From Oscillospiraceae bacterium (GTDB lineage Bacteria > Bacillota > Clostridia > Oscillospirales > Ruminococcaceae): a stretch of 20,437 bases of DNA. The position numbers were made by a program, and so were the translations under genes. Where the stretch lies: assembly GCA_020024215.1 (NCBI GenBank), contig JAHHUC010000039.1, positions 1-20,437 on the forward strand, given 5' to 3'. Numbering within the stretch: position 1 is the stretch's first letter; each line of letters starts with the position of its first letter. Shown piece by piece: positions 1-6,351 of the stretch. Below the pieces are notes generated by a model, which saw only the letters and a list, made by a program, of their open reading frames with translations, searched no databases and was not told where the DNA came from.

Positions 1-56
1 AAAATCAAAAAGTGAGTGTTTTCAAGGGTTTGCAGGCCCTCATATCCACTTTTTGC
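1..56 (-). terminator. Terminator of the GMP synthetase gene
   Basis: A perfect 9-bp outer stem is formed by CAAAAAGTG (6-14) and CACTTTTTG (47-55), with an inner AGGG/CCCT pairing (25-28/37-40). Read on the minus strand it starts just after the guaA stop codon and ends in a T-rich tract, as expected for an intrinsic terminator. The arms are A/T rich on both sides, so it may also stop transcripts entering from the left on the plus strand. The long interior loops make it weaker than a textbook hairpin. Confidence 0.6.
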
Positions 57-1034
57 TTATTCCCACTCAATAGTAGCGGGGCCTTTAGGGCTTAAATCAT
101 AAAGCACGCGGCACACACCGGGAACTTCTGAGAGGATTCTGTCAGAAACTTTTTTAAGAACAGCATAGTCGATTTCGGGCACGGTTGCTGTCATGGCGTC
201 AACTGTATTGACGGCTCGGATGATAACAGGCCAGTCGAATGCTCTTTTTCCGTCTCTTACACCGGTGGAGCGGAAGTCTGGAACAACTGTGAAATACTGC
301 CAGATCTGTGTGGAAAGGCCTGCCTTAGAAATTTCATCGCGGAGTATGGCATCGGATTCACGAACTGCCTCCAAGCGGTCGCGGGTGATGGCGCCAAGGC
401 AGCGAACACCCAATCCGGGGCCGGGGAAGGGCTGGCGGTAAACCATGGAGTAGGGAAGTCCCAAAGCATCTCCGACTGTGCGGACCTCATCCTTATAGAG
501 GAACTTCAAAGGCTCCACAAGGCGAAATTGCATATCCTCGGGCAATCCGCCCACATTGTGGTGAGCTTTTACTCCGTCGCTTTCCAAAATGTCGGGGTAT
601 ATTGTTCCCTGTGCAAGGAAGGAAACATCCTGCAGCTTGATGGCCTCTTCATCAAACACCTTTATAAATTCATTTCCTATGATCTTTCGCTTTCTTTCAG
701 GCTCCTGCACACCCTCTAAAAGCTTGAGGAACCTTTCAGAGGCATCCACATATATAAGGTTTGCATCTAGCTGGTTGCGAAAAACTTCAACAACCTCTTC
801 ACTTTCGCCCTTGCGCATAAGGCCGTGATTTACATGAACACATATGAGCTGCTTTTTGATAGCCTTTATAAGAAGCGCAGCAACCACAGAGCTGTCAACA
901 CCTCCGGAAAGGGCAAGCAATACCTTTTCATCCTTGACGGTTTCACGGATTTGGGCAATCTGTTCTTCTATGAACCTGTCAGCAAGCTTTGGTGTGTTGA
1001 TACGTTCCATAGATTCAGGACGTAAATTATTCAT
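57..1034 (-). CDS. guaA: GMP synthetase, ATP-pyrophosphatase subunit only (no glutaminase domain)
   Basis: This makes GMP from XMP, ATP and ammonia, the last step of guanine nucleotide synthesis, in the cytoplasm. The 325-aa protein has the PP-loop SGGVDSS at residues 43-49, the conserved stretch PFPGPGLGVRCLG in the middle, and the family C-terminus ending GPATIEWE. Usual bacterial GuaA is about 510 aa with an N-terminal class I glutamine amidotransferase domain of about 190-200 aa; that domain is absent. The gene is not visibly truncated: ATG at 1034 has GGAGGG six bases upstream, and a consensus promoter lies about 80 bp further up. No amidotransferase gene is in the window. The enzyme therefore either uses a separately encoded glutaminase, as in archaeal GuaAa/GuaAb, or free ammonia. 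Identity of the synthetase is near certain; how it gets ammonia is not known. Confidence 0.95.
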   Translation of the reverse strand: MNNLRPESMERINTPKLADRFIEEQIAQIRETVKDEKVLLALSGGVDSSVVAALLIKAIKKQLICVHVNHGLMRKGESEEVVEVFRNQLDANLIYVDASERFLKLLEGVQEPERKRKIIGNEFIKVFDEEAIKLQDVSFLAQGTIYPDILESDGVKAHHNVGGLPEDMQFRLVEPLKFLYKDEVRTVGDALGLPYSMVYRQPFPGPGLGVRCLGAITRDRLEAVRESDAILRDEISKAGLSTQIWQYFTVVPDFRSTGVRDGKRAFDWPVIIRAVNTVDAMTATVPEIDYAVLKKVSDRILSEVPGVCRVLYDLSPKGPATIEWE

Positions 1035-1111
1035 CAGTTTCCCTCCAATAAATATTATTTTGAAAACAGGGGATGTTTTCCTTTTGTTTCATTCGGTTTA
1101 GCACAAAGAAA

Positions 1112-1140
1112 ATTTTAACAGCTTACAGTTGAGCTGTCAA
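1112..1140 (-). promoter_or_regulatory. guaA promoter with a dyad in the spacer
   Basis: On the minus strand TTGACA (1135-1140) and TAAAAT (1112-1117) are separated by exactly 17 bp, an excellent sigma-A promoter. A dyad ACAGCT/AGCTGT (1118-1123 and 1132-1137) fills the spacer. Extended over the promoter elements, the arms are 9 bp with one mismatch (TTGACAGCT against TTAACAGCT in the reverse complement). This is a plausible operator site; no known regulator motif is recognised. Confidence 0.75.
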
Positions 1141-1409
1141 CATATTATGATATTAAGGCTATGCAGAAATCCTGCGCCGACAGGGCATAGCTCTGATTTT
1201 TAATCACTCAAGCTTCTAAACCCAATACATCTTTATAATGCCACTTTTAAAATAAAAAATCAATGCTTTATTTTACATTCGGGGCATTGAAATATTAAAA
1301 AAATATTAAATGTGTGAAGTAACCTGATATACAAGATAAATATAAATTTTCCGGATTTACAAAAATATAAACGTATATTGTTTTATTGCACAAATGACAC
1401 AAAAACTTA
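1141..1409. other. AT-rich divergent intergenic stretch with two inverted repeats
   Basis: No gene is seen here. Two structures are visible. One is a compound hairpin: GCTATGC (1158-1164) pairs with GCATAGC (1185-1191), and inside it CCTG (1171-1174) pairs with CAGG (1181-1184); on the plus strand it is followed by TCTGATTTTT. The other is TCAATGC (1260-1266) with GCATTGA (1284-1290). Neither matches a riboswitch class I know, and both lie upstream of the guaA promoter, so they would not be in a guaA transcript that starts there. Confidence 0.5.
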
Positions 1410-1438
1410 TTGACAATTAGGTAAAATTAGTGTTCAAT
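1410..1438 (+). promoter_or_regulatory. Putative promoter of the V-type ATPase operon
   Basis: A perfect TTGACA (1410-1415) is followed after 17 bp by TTCAAT (1433-1438), a moderate -10 match that is preceded by TG. It lies about 70 bp before the first V-ATPase gene and is the best candidate in the gap. A shifted TATGAT at 1440-1445 is nearer to the -10 consensus but is badly spaced from this -35. Confidence 0.5.
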
Positions 1439-1511
1439 ATATGATGTAAATCTTACGCTTTTTTAGATATTCATATGAAAGAGCGATAAAAAGGAAACGA
1501 AGGTGATGAAT

Positions 1512-1829
1512 TTGTCAAATGAAGCAATCAAAAGAATTGCTTGTTCCGAGGAAGAAGCAGAAAAGATGGTTTTAAAGGCTTCTCAAAGGGCAAAGGCAAT
1601 AATTGCCGAAGCAGAGGAAAAAGCTGCTGCGAATTATGAAGCTGCTGTAAATGAGGCCTTGAGCAGATCAAAAGCGCTTTGTGAAAACGCAAGGTTAGAG
1701 GCAGCAAAGCAGTCAAACGAAGCTTTCCTTTTAGCAGACAAGGAGTGTGATCAGATTTTTGCTCAGACAAGAGACAGAATTGAAGGAGCGATAAATCTGG
1801 TTGTTGAAAGGGTTGTGAATGGCCTATGA
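1512..1829 (+). CDS. ntpF: V-type ATPase subunit G/H (peripheral stalk)
   Basis: This small subunit pairs with subunit E to form the peripheral stalk that holds the catalytic head still against the membrane stator. It is about 105 aa, almost wholly alpha-helical, and rich in Ala, Glu, Lys and Arg with a heptad-like pattern, as in NtpF/AhaH; no enzyme motif is expected. It is the first gene of the operon, as in Enterococcus hirae. The open frame begins at GTG 1503 and ATG 1506, but AGGTGAT (1501-1507) covers both of these and is correctly placed for TTG at 1512, so I choose TTG. Its TGA overlaps the ATG of the next gene (ATGA, 1826-1829), which implies translational coupling. Sequence of this subunit is poorly conserved, so the call rests partly on position. 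Confidence 0.85.
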   Translation: MSNEAIKRIACSEEEAEKMVLKASQRAKAIIAEAEEKAAANYEAAVNEALSRSKALCENARLEAAKQSNEAFLLADKECDQIFAQTRDRIEGAINLVVERVVNGL

Positions 1830-3760
1830 TAGTCAGGATGAGAAAGCTTATGGCCTTTTGCTCCAAGGATAACTACCGAGAGGTTCTTAAGGAGCTTACC
1901 GGCTTAGGCTGTGTTGAGCTTGAAAGTGCCCAAAGGGAGGTTATAAAGGAGTCAGGTGATCTTGTTTCCACCTGTTCGGTGGATACAGGCTCCAACGAGG
2001 CAAAGTCGGTTATTTCATCTGCTATCAGGAGTTTGGATAGGTATGCTCCCCACAAGGTATCTATGCTCGCTCCGAGGGACCCGTTGAAGGAAGGTCAGCT
2101 TTTTGATAAATCCCTTATGGAAAGGGGTCAGAAGGCTGCACAGAAGATAAAGGATCTTTCAGATAGTATTGATGAAAACAACGCACAAATTTTAAAGGCA
2201 GAAAACAAGATAGCATTTTTAAATCCATGGGAGGGCTTGGATGTTCCCTTAGAGGAGAATGAGACGAGATTTACCTTCTTTACAAAAGGGGTCATACCTT
2301 CTGAAGTGGATTTTGAAAATGTAAAAACGGAAATAAGCAAGGTGAGCACAGAGTGTGAAATAACACTTATTTCCACCGATAAGGAGCAGCACTATATAAC
2401 GGCTCTGTGCTATAAAAAGAGCTGGGATGAGGTTCTAAACAAGCTTAAGGACTTCAGCTTTGCCCCGGTTTCCTTCCATGAATACACAGGTACGGCAAAA
2501 GAGAATATAGTCTCCTTGAAAAAGAGGATAAAATCTCTTAACGATGAAAACGAAGGTCTTATAAATGAAATAAAAAGCAGCTCCTCCATGCGAAAGGATA
2601 TTTTTGCCGCCTATGATGCTTTTACTCAGGAGGCAAAGAGGGACGAGCTTTCCTCCTCCTTGGGAATGACCAAAAAGACTGTTATACTCACAGGCTGGGT
2701 TCCAAAGGAGAGGGAAAAGGATGTAGAGGCACTGTTTGAAAAGAAGGGCTGTGCGTGGGAATTTGCAGATCCTTCAGACGGGGACGATGTCCCTGTTACA
2801 TATAAGACCAACAGATTTTCAGAATCCTTTGTCGGAATAACTGATATGTACGGAACACCTCCTTACAACAGTATAATAGACCCCAATCCTCTTATGAGTA
2901 TTTTTTACTTTACCTTTTTCGGCTTTATGATGTGTGACGCCATGTACGGAATTTTGATATTTTTGGGCTCTTACATCTTCTTAAAGCTCAAAAGGCCCTC
3001 AGGAACCATGCAGGGAATGCTCAAAATGTTTATGTACTGCGGCATTTCCACATTTATAGCAGGAGCTCTCACAGGCGGCTGGTTTGCAGATTCTGTTTCC
3101 GCAGTATCTTTGTGGCTTACAGGAACAGCAGTATCCATACCTCCCATCTGGTTTGATCCTCTTAAAAATCCGATGATGATGCTGGCATTTTCTCTGGCTT
3201 TGGGAGCTGTCCAGCTTATAGCGGGAATGGCTCTTGCAGGCTGGAGAATGATAAAGCAGGGACATCCTATGGATGCAGTCTTTGATATAGGCTCATGGTG
3301 GGTGCTCTTTGCAGGCCTTGGAATTTTTGCAATGGGCATAAATTCAGGACTTTATGTTGCACTTCTTGGAGCGCTTCTGCTTCTTCTGACAGGCGGCAGA
3401 AAGAACAAGGGCTTGGGAAAGATAACAGGAGGTCTGGGCTCACTTTACAATATTACAAGCTATGTTTCGGATCTGCTGTCCTATTCCCGCATAATGGCGC
3501 TGGGCCTTTCCGGTGCGGTGGTAGGTCAGGTGGTAAACAAAATTGCCACAATGGCCCATGGCTTTATGGGAATACTGCTGTTTGTGCTTGTGTTTATTTT
3601 CGGACACATATTCAATATAGCGGTATCTCTGCTGGGCGCATATGTCCATTCCTCAAGATTGCAGTATATAGAATTCTACGGCAAGTTCTTTGATGACGGA
3701 GGCAGGGCTTTCAAGCCTCTTTCGAATAATACAAAATATGTTGAAATTATAAAGGAGTAA
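1826..3760 (+). CDS. ntpI: V-type ATPase subunit I (membrane stator, a-subunit)
   Basis: This is the stator that forms the ion path against the K-ring and anchors the peripheral stalks. At 644 aa it has the family layout: a cytoplasmic N-terminal half (residues about 1-340) with helical hairpins and coiled-coil stretches near 100-130 and 225-275, then a membrane half from about 355 with seven to eight hydrophobic segments. The motif SYSRIMALG holds the essential arginine (R555), and a second conserved arginine is R611 in HSSRLQYIEFYGKFF. The start ATG overlaps the previous stop. The Shine-Dalgarno of the next gene overlaps the end of this one. Confidence 0.97.
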   Translation: MIVRMRKLMAFCSKDNYREVLKELTGLGCVELESAQREVIKESGDLVSTCSVDTGSNEAKSVISSAIRSLDRYAPHKVSMLAPRDPLKEGQLFDKSLMERGQKAAQKIKDLSDSIDENNAQILKAENKIAFLNPWEGLDVPLEENETRFTFFTKGVIPSEVDFENVKTEISKVSTECEITLISTDKEQHYITALCYKKSWDEVLNKLKDFSFAPVSFHEYTGTAKENIVSLKKRIKSLNDENEGLINEIKSSSSMRKDIFAAYDAFTQEAKRDELSSSLGMTKKTVILTGWVPKEREKDVEALFEKKGCAWEFADPSDGDDVPVTYKTNRFSESFVGITDMYGTPPYNSIIDPNPLMSIFYFTFFGFMMCDAMYGILIFLGSYIFLKLKRPSGTMQGMLKMFMYCGISTFIAGALTGGWFADSVSAVSLWLTGTAVSIPPIWFDPLKNPMMMLAFSLALGAVQLIAGMALAGWRMIKQGHPMDAVFDIGSWWVLFAGLGIFAMGINSGLYVALLGALLLLLTGGRKNKGLGKITGGLGSLYNITSYVSDLLSYSRIMALGLSGAVVGQVVNKIATMAHGFMGILLFVLVFIFGHIFNIAVSLLGAYVHSSRLQYIEFYGKFFDDGGRAFKPLSNNTKYVEIIKE

Positions 3761-3766
3761 GTAATT

Positions 3767-4258
3767 ATGAGCTTTTTATCATCTATTTTTTCAGGTTCCA
3801 CATTTGCGCTTTTAGGTGCAGCTTTGGCTATCGGTCTTGCAGGAACAGGTTCTGCAAAGGGTGTAGGAATTGCCGGTGAGGCAGGCGCAGGAGTATTGTC
3901 CCAGACACCCGAAAACTTCGGACGTGTGCTCCTTCTTCAGGCGCTTCCCGGAACACAGGGCATCTACGGACTTCTGGTTGCATTCCTTATCATCTTTGCT
4001 GACGGCGTTATCCCCGGAACACTTCCCCTTATTCAGGGCGTAGGCTATTTCTGCTCTGCACTTCCCATCGCAATCGCAGGCTACTTCTCCGCCATTGCAC
4101 AGGGAAGAGTTTCCGCAGCAGGCATGGGAATTGTTGCAACAAAGCCTGAGGAATCCATGAAGGGCGTTATTGCCGCAGGTCTTGTAGAGACATACGCAGT
4201 ATTGGCACTTCTTATTTCTGTACTTATTTTCTTCAATGTGCCCAACATGGCAGCATAG
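3767..4258 (+). CDS. ntpK: V-type ATPase subunit K (proteolipid rotor ring), Na+-type
   Basis: This forms the membrane rotor ring. The 163 aa hold four hydrophobic helices, that is, two fused c-type hairpins. The second hairpin carries the ion-binding glutamate E141 in LVETYAVLA; the first hairpin has no matching carboxylate and instead reads LPGTQGIYG (L60, T63, Q64, Y67). Together with Q112 these match the Na+ ligands known in E. hirae NtpK (L61, T64, Q65, Q110, E139), so Na+ coupling is predicted, with one ion per four-helix subunit. AAGGAG at 3752-3757 supports the ATG. It lies 6 bp after subunit I. Confidence 0.97.
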   Translation: MSFLSSIFSGSTFALLGAALAIGLAGTGSAKGVGIAGEAGAGVLSQTPENFGRVLLLQALPGTQGIYGLLVAFLIIFADGVIPGTLPLIQGVGYFCSALPIAIAGYFSAIAQGRVSAAGMGIVATKPEESMKGVIAAGLVETYAVLALLISVLIFFNVPNMAA

Positions 4259-4290
4259 GGAAAACAGATAAAACAGAATGAGGGTTTGTT

Positions 4291-5004
4291 ATGAACGGTA
4301 TTGAAAATATTGAAAAAAGAATACTTGATGAAGCCAATGCCAAGGCTGACGCAATCATAAAGGCATCAGAGCAGAAGGCAGAGGCCATAGCATCGGAGTA
4401 TGAGGAAAAAATAAGAAAGGAAACCACCCTCATAAATGAAAAGAATGTTCTTCTGCTTCAGGATATCAAGATAAAGGCACGCCAGGCAGATGAAATGGAA
4501 AGAAGGAAGAAAATTTCCGGCAAGAAGCATGAGATAGTATCAGAGGTATTCCAAAAGGCCCAGCAGGCTATTATGGATATGGATGATGAAAAATATCTGG
4601 AGCTTTTAGTCAAGCTGTCTTCCGATTCCATGAAGGACAATTTGGGCGGAGAGCTTCTTTTCAATAAAGCCGACAGGGAAAAGTTCGGACAAAGGGTGGT
4701 TGACAGAATAAATCTTTCGGTTTTGTCCAACAAGGCAGATACTGCCAAAAAGGCAGCAGCAGCCGTGGTTGACAGCATTATGGAAGGTCAGCTTCCAAAC
4801 GCCCAGAAGGTATCTTCTGATATCAAGAGCGGTTTTTCTCAGAAGCCGGTCACACTTTCTGATGAAACTGCCGATATAATAGGCGGAGTTGTTGTCAGAC
4901 GCGGAAAAATAGAATTCAACTGTGACATAGGTGTTATAATCAGAATACTTTCTGATGAAATGGCATCTGAAGTGTATAACAGACTGTTCCCCAAAGGAGC
5001 GTGA
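4291..5004 (+). CDS. ntpE: V-type ATPase subunit E (peripheral stalk)
   Basis: Subunit E pairs with the small G/H subunit to make the peripheral stalk; its C-terminal globular part binds the top of the A/B head. The 237-aa protein has a long charged N-terminal helix (residues about 1-110, rich in Lys, Glu and Ala) and a mixed C-terminal domain with the typical ending DIIGGVVVRRGKIEFNCDIG. It is a little longer than common family members (about 190-210 aa). GAGGG at 4280-4284 is spaced correctly for ATG 4291. Its stop overlaps the region holding the start of subunit C. Confidence 0.93.
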   Translation: MNGIENIEKRILDEANAKADAIIKASEQKAEAIASEYEEKIRKETTLINEKNVLLLQDIKIKARQADEMERRKKISGKKHEIVSEVFQKAQQAIMDMDDEKYLELLVKLSSDSMKDNLGGELLFNKADREKFGQRVVDRINLSVLSNKADTAKKAAAAVVDSIMEGQLPNAQKVSSDIKSGFSQKPVTLSDETADIIGGVVVRRGKIEFNCDIGVIIRILSDEMASEVYNRLFPKGA

Positions 5005-5009
5005 TTCAT

Positions 5010-6005
5010 TTGAAGATAAAGGATACGGATTACCTGTATTTAAGCTCCAGAATAAAGGGAATACAGAAGGATATGCTGGGAATTGACGGCCTTAGAAAGC
5101 TTGCAGGCTGCAAAAATGATGAGGATGCCGCCAAAATTTTGGAGGAGGCAGGCTTTAAGGATTTTGTCCCGGGAGATCTTATGAGCCTTGAAAGCTGTAT
5201 GGATGAAAAGCGAAGAGAGATGTTCACTCTGCTTTACACATACAGCCCCAGCAAGGAAATCATAGATGTTTTCAGATTGAAATATGATTATCACAACATT
5301 AAAAGTATTCTGAAGGCAAATGCAATGGGCGAGGATGCTTCCATATATCTTTCGGACGCCTCATCCATAGAGCCTGCCAGGCTTGAGGTCATAATAAGAG
5401 AGAAGCAGTATCATCTCCTTTCTCAGATAATGGGGGATGCGGTTGTTGAAAGTGCGGATATACTTTCAAGAACAGGCGATCCACAGCTTTCTGATATGAT
5501 TCTTGACAAGGCTTACTATCTTGAAATGTCAGAAAAGGCAAAGCTGAGTGAATCGAAATTTTTGCTTGGCCTTGTGTCTCTTATGGCTGACCTTGCAAAT
5601 TTAAAGCTTATAGTCAGGGCAAAAATAGCCGATAAAAGCTATGATTATCTCAAGAGAGCTTTGGTCTTAGGCGGTTCAATATCAATAAATGCAGGTATGG
5701 GTGAGATAACACCGGATTATTTAAAAAGCACCTTCGCAGGAGAAAATCTCCAAAAAGCAGCGGCAGAGGCTGCTGGAGCGCTGACAGGAGAAAGGCCTAT
5801 GTCGCTTCTTGACAAGGAATGTGACAATGCGATTATAGATTATCTTAAATCCGCAAGGCTTGTCGCCTTCGGCGAGGCTCATGTAATAGCCTATATCATG
5901 GCTTTTGAAAACGAAATTGTGGCCATAAGACAGGTTATGCAGGGCAGAAATGCCAAAATGAGCGAGGAAGAAATCATGGAAAGGTTAAGGGAAAGCTATG
6001 TATAA
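5010..6005 (+). CDS. ntpC: V-type ATPase subunit C (central stalk socket, d-type)
   Basis: Subunit C is the funnel-shaped cytoplasmic cap that joins the central shaft (D/F) to the K-ring. The protein is about 331 aa, all-helical, with no membrane segment, and matches the AC39/NtpC family in length and pattern. A GTG at 5001 is also in frame, but AAAGGAG (4993-4999) lies only one base from it and ten bases from TTG 5010, so TTG is the better start; the protein then begins MKIKDTDYLY. It overlaps the next gene by 8 bp. Confidence 0.93.
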   Translation: MKIKDTDYLYLSSRIKGIQKDMLGIDGLRKLAGCKNDEDAAKILEEAGFKDFVPGDLMSLESCMDEKRREMFTLLYTYSPSKEIIDVFRLKYDYHNIKSILKANAMGEDASIYLSDASSIEPARLEVIIREKQYHLLSQIMGDAVVESADILSRTGDPQLSDMILDKAYYLEMSEKAKLSESKFLLGLVSLMADLANLKLIVRAKIADKSYDYLKRALVLGGSISINAGMGEITPDYLKSTFAGENLQKAAAEAAGALTGERPMSLLDKECDNAIIDYLKSARLVAFGEAHVIAYIMAFENEIVAIRQVMQGRNAKMSEEEIMERLRESYV

Positions 6006-6309
6006 GGCAGCGGTTATAGGCGACAGGGAAACAGTTTTAGGCTTTAGGGCATTAGGACTTACAACAGTTGCCGCAAATGGTGCTGAGGATGCCTCAAGGG
6101 CTCTTCATCAGCTTGCCAAAAATGACTGCGCCATAATTTATATAACCGAACAGCTGGCAATTAAAATTCCGGCAGAGATAGCAAAGTATGATGATGTTGC
6201 ATCTGTTGCGGTTATTCCCATTCCCTCTAAGGACGGCTCTTTGGGCATGGGCTTAGCGGATGTCCACAGAGCTGTTGAGAAGGCAGTAGGCGCAGATATA
6301 TTGAAATAG
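5998..6309 (+). CDS. ntpG: V-type ATPase subunit F (central shaft)
   Basis: Subunit F binds subunit D to form the rotating central shaft and influences ATPase activity. The 103-aa protein has the small Rossmann-like pattern of the family: a first strand KAAVIGDRETVLGFRALGL, a middle strand CAIIYITEQLA, and VAVIPIPSKDGS before the C-terminal helix. ATG 5998 lies inside the end of the subunit C gene, with AAGGG at 5987-5991. It corresponds to NtpG of E. hirae. It is followed by a 42-bp gap with hairpins before subunit A. Confidence 0.95.
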   Translation: MYKAAVIGDRETVLGFRALGLTTVAANGAEDASRALHQLAKNDCAIIYITEQLAIKIPAEIAKYDDVASVAVIPIPSKDGSLGMGLADVHRAVEKAVGADILK

Positions 6310-6310
6310 T

Positions 6311-6351
6311 AGAAGAAGATTCTTCTGCTTTGAGCAGAAAGGAAGATTATA
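6311..6351 (+). promoter_or_regulatory. Alternative hairpins before the subunit A start
   Basis: AGAAGAA (6311-6317) can pair with TTCTTCT (6320-6326), although the full pairing leaves only a 2-nt loop and so would open partly. TTCTGC (6323-6328) can pair with GCAGAA (6334-6339) around TTTGA. The two pairings share bases and exclude each other. The second runs into the Shine-Dalgarno AAAGGA (6338-6343) of the subunit A gene. This is one of the few sizeable gaps in an otherwise tightly packed operon; a role in translation level or RNA processing is an inference. Confidence 0.45.

Noticed and set aside
57..1034. guaA as a truncated pseudogene
   Set aside because: Start codon, Shine-Dalgarno, promoter, all synthetase motifs and the C-terminus are intact.
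1035..1290. Purine, PRPP or guanidine-type riboswitch before guaA
   Set aside because: The conserved cores of the purine and ykkC classes are absent, and the promoter found at 1112-1140 leaves only about 70 nt of leader.
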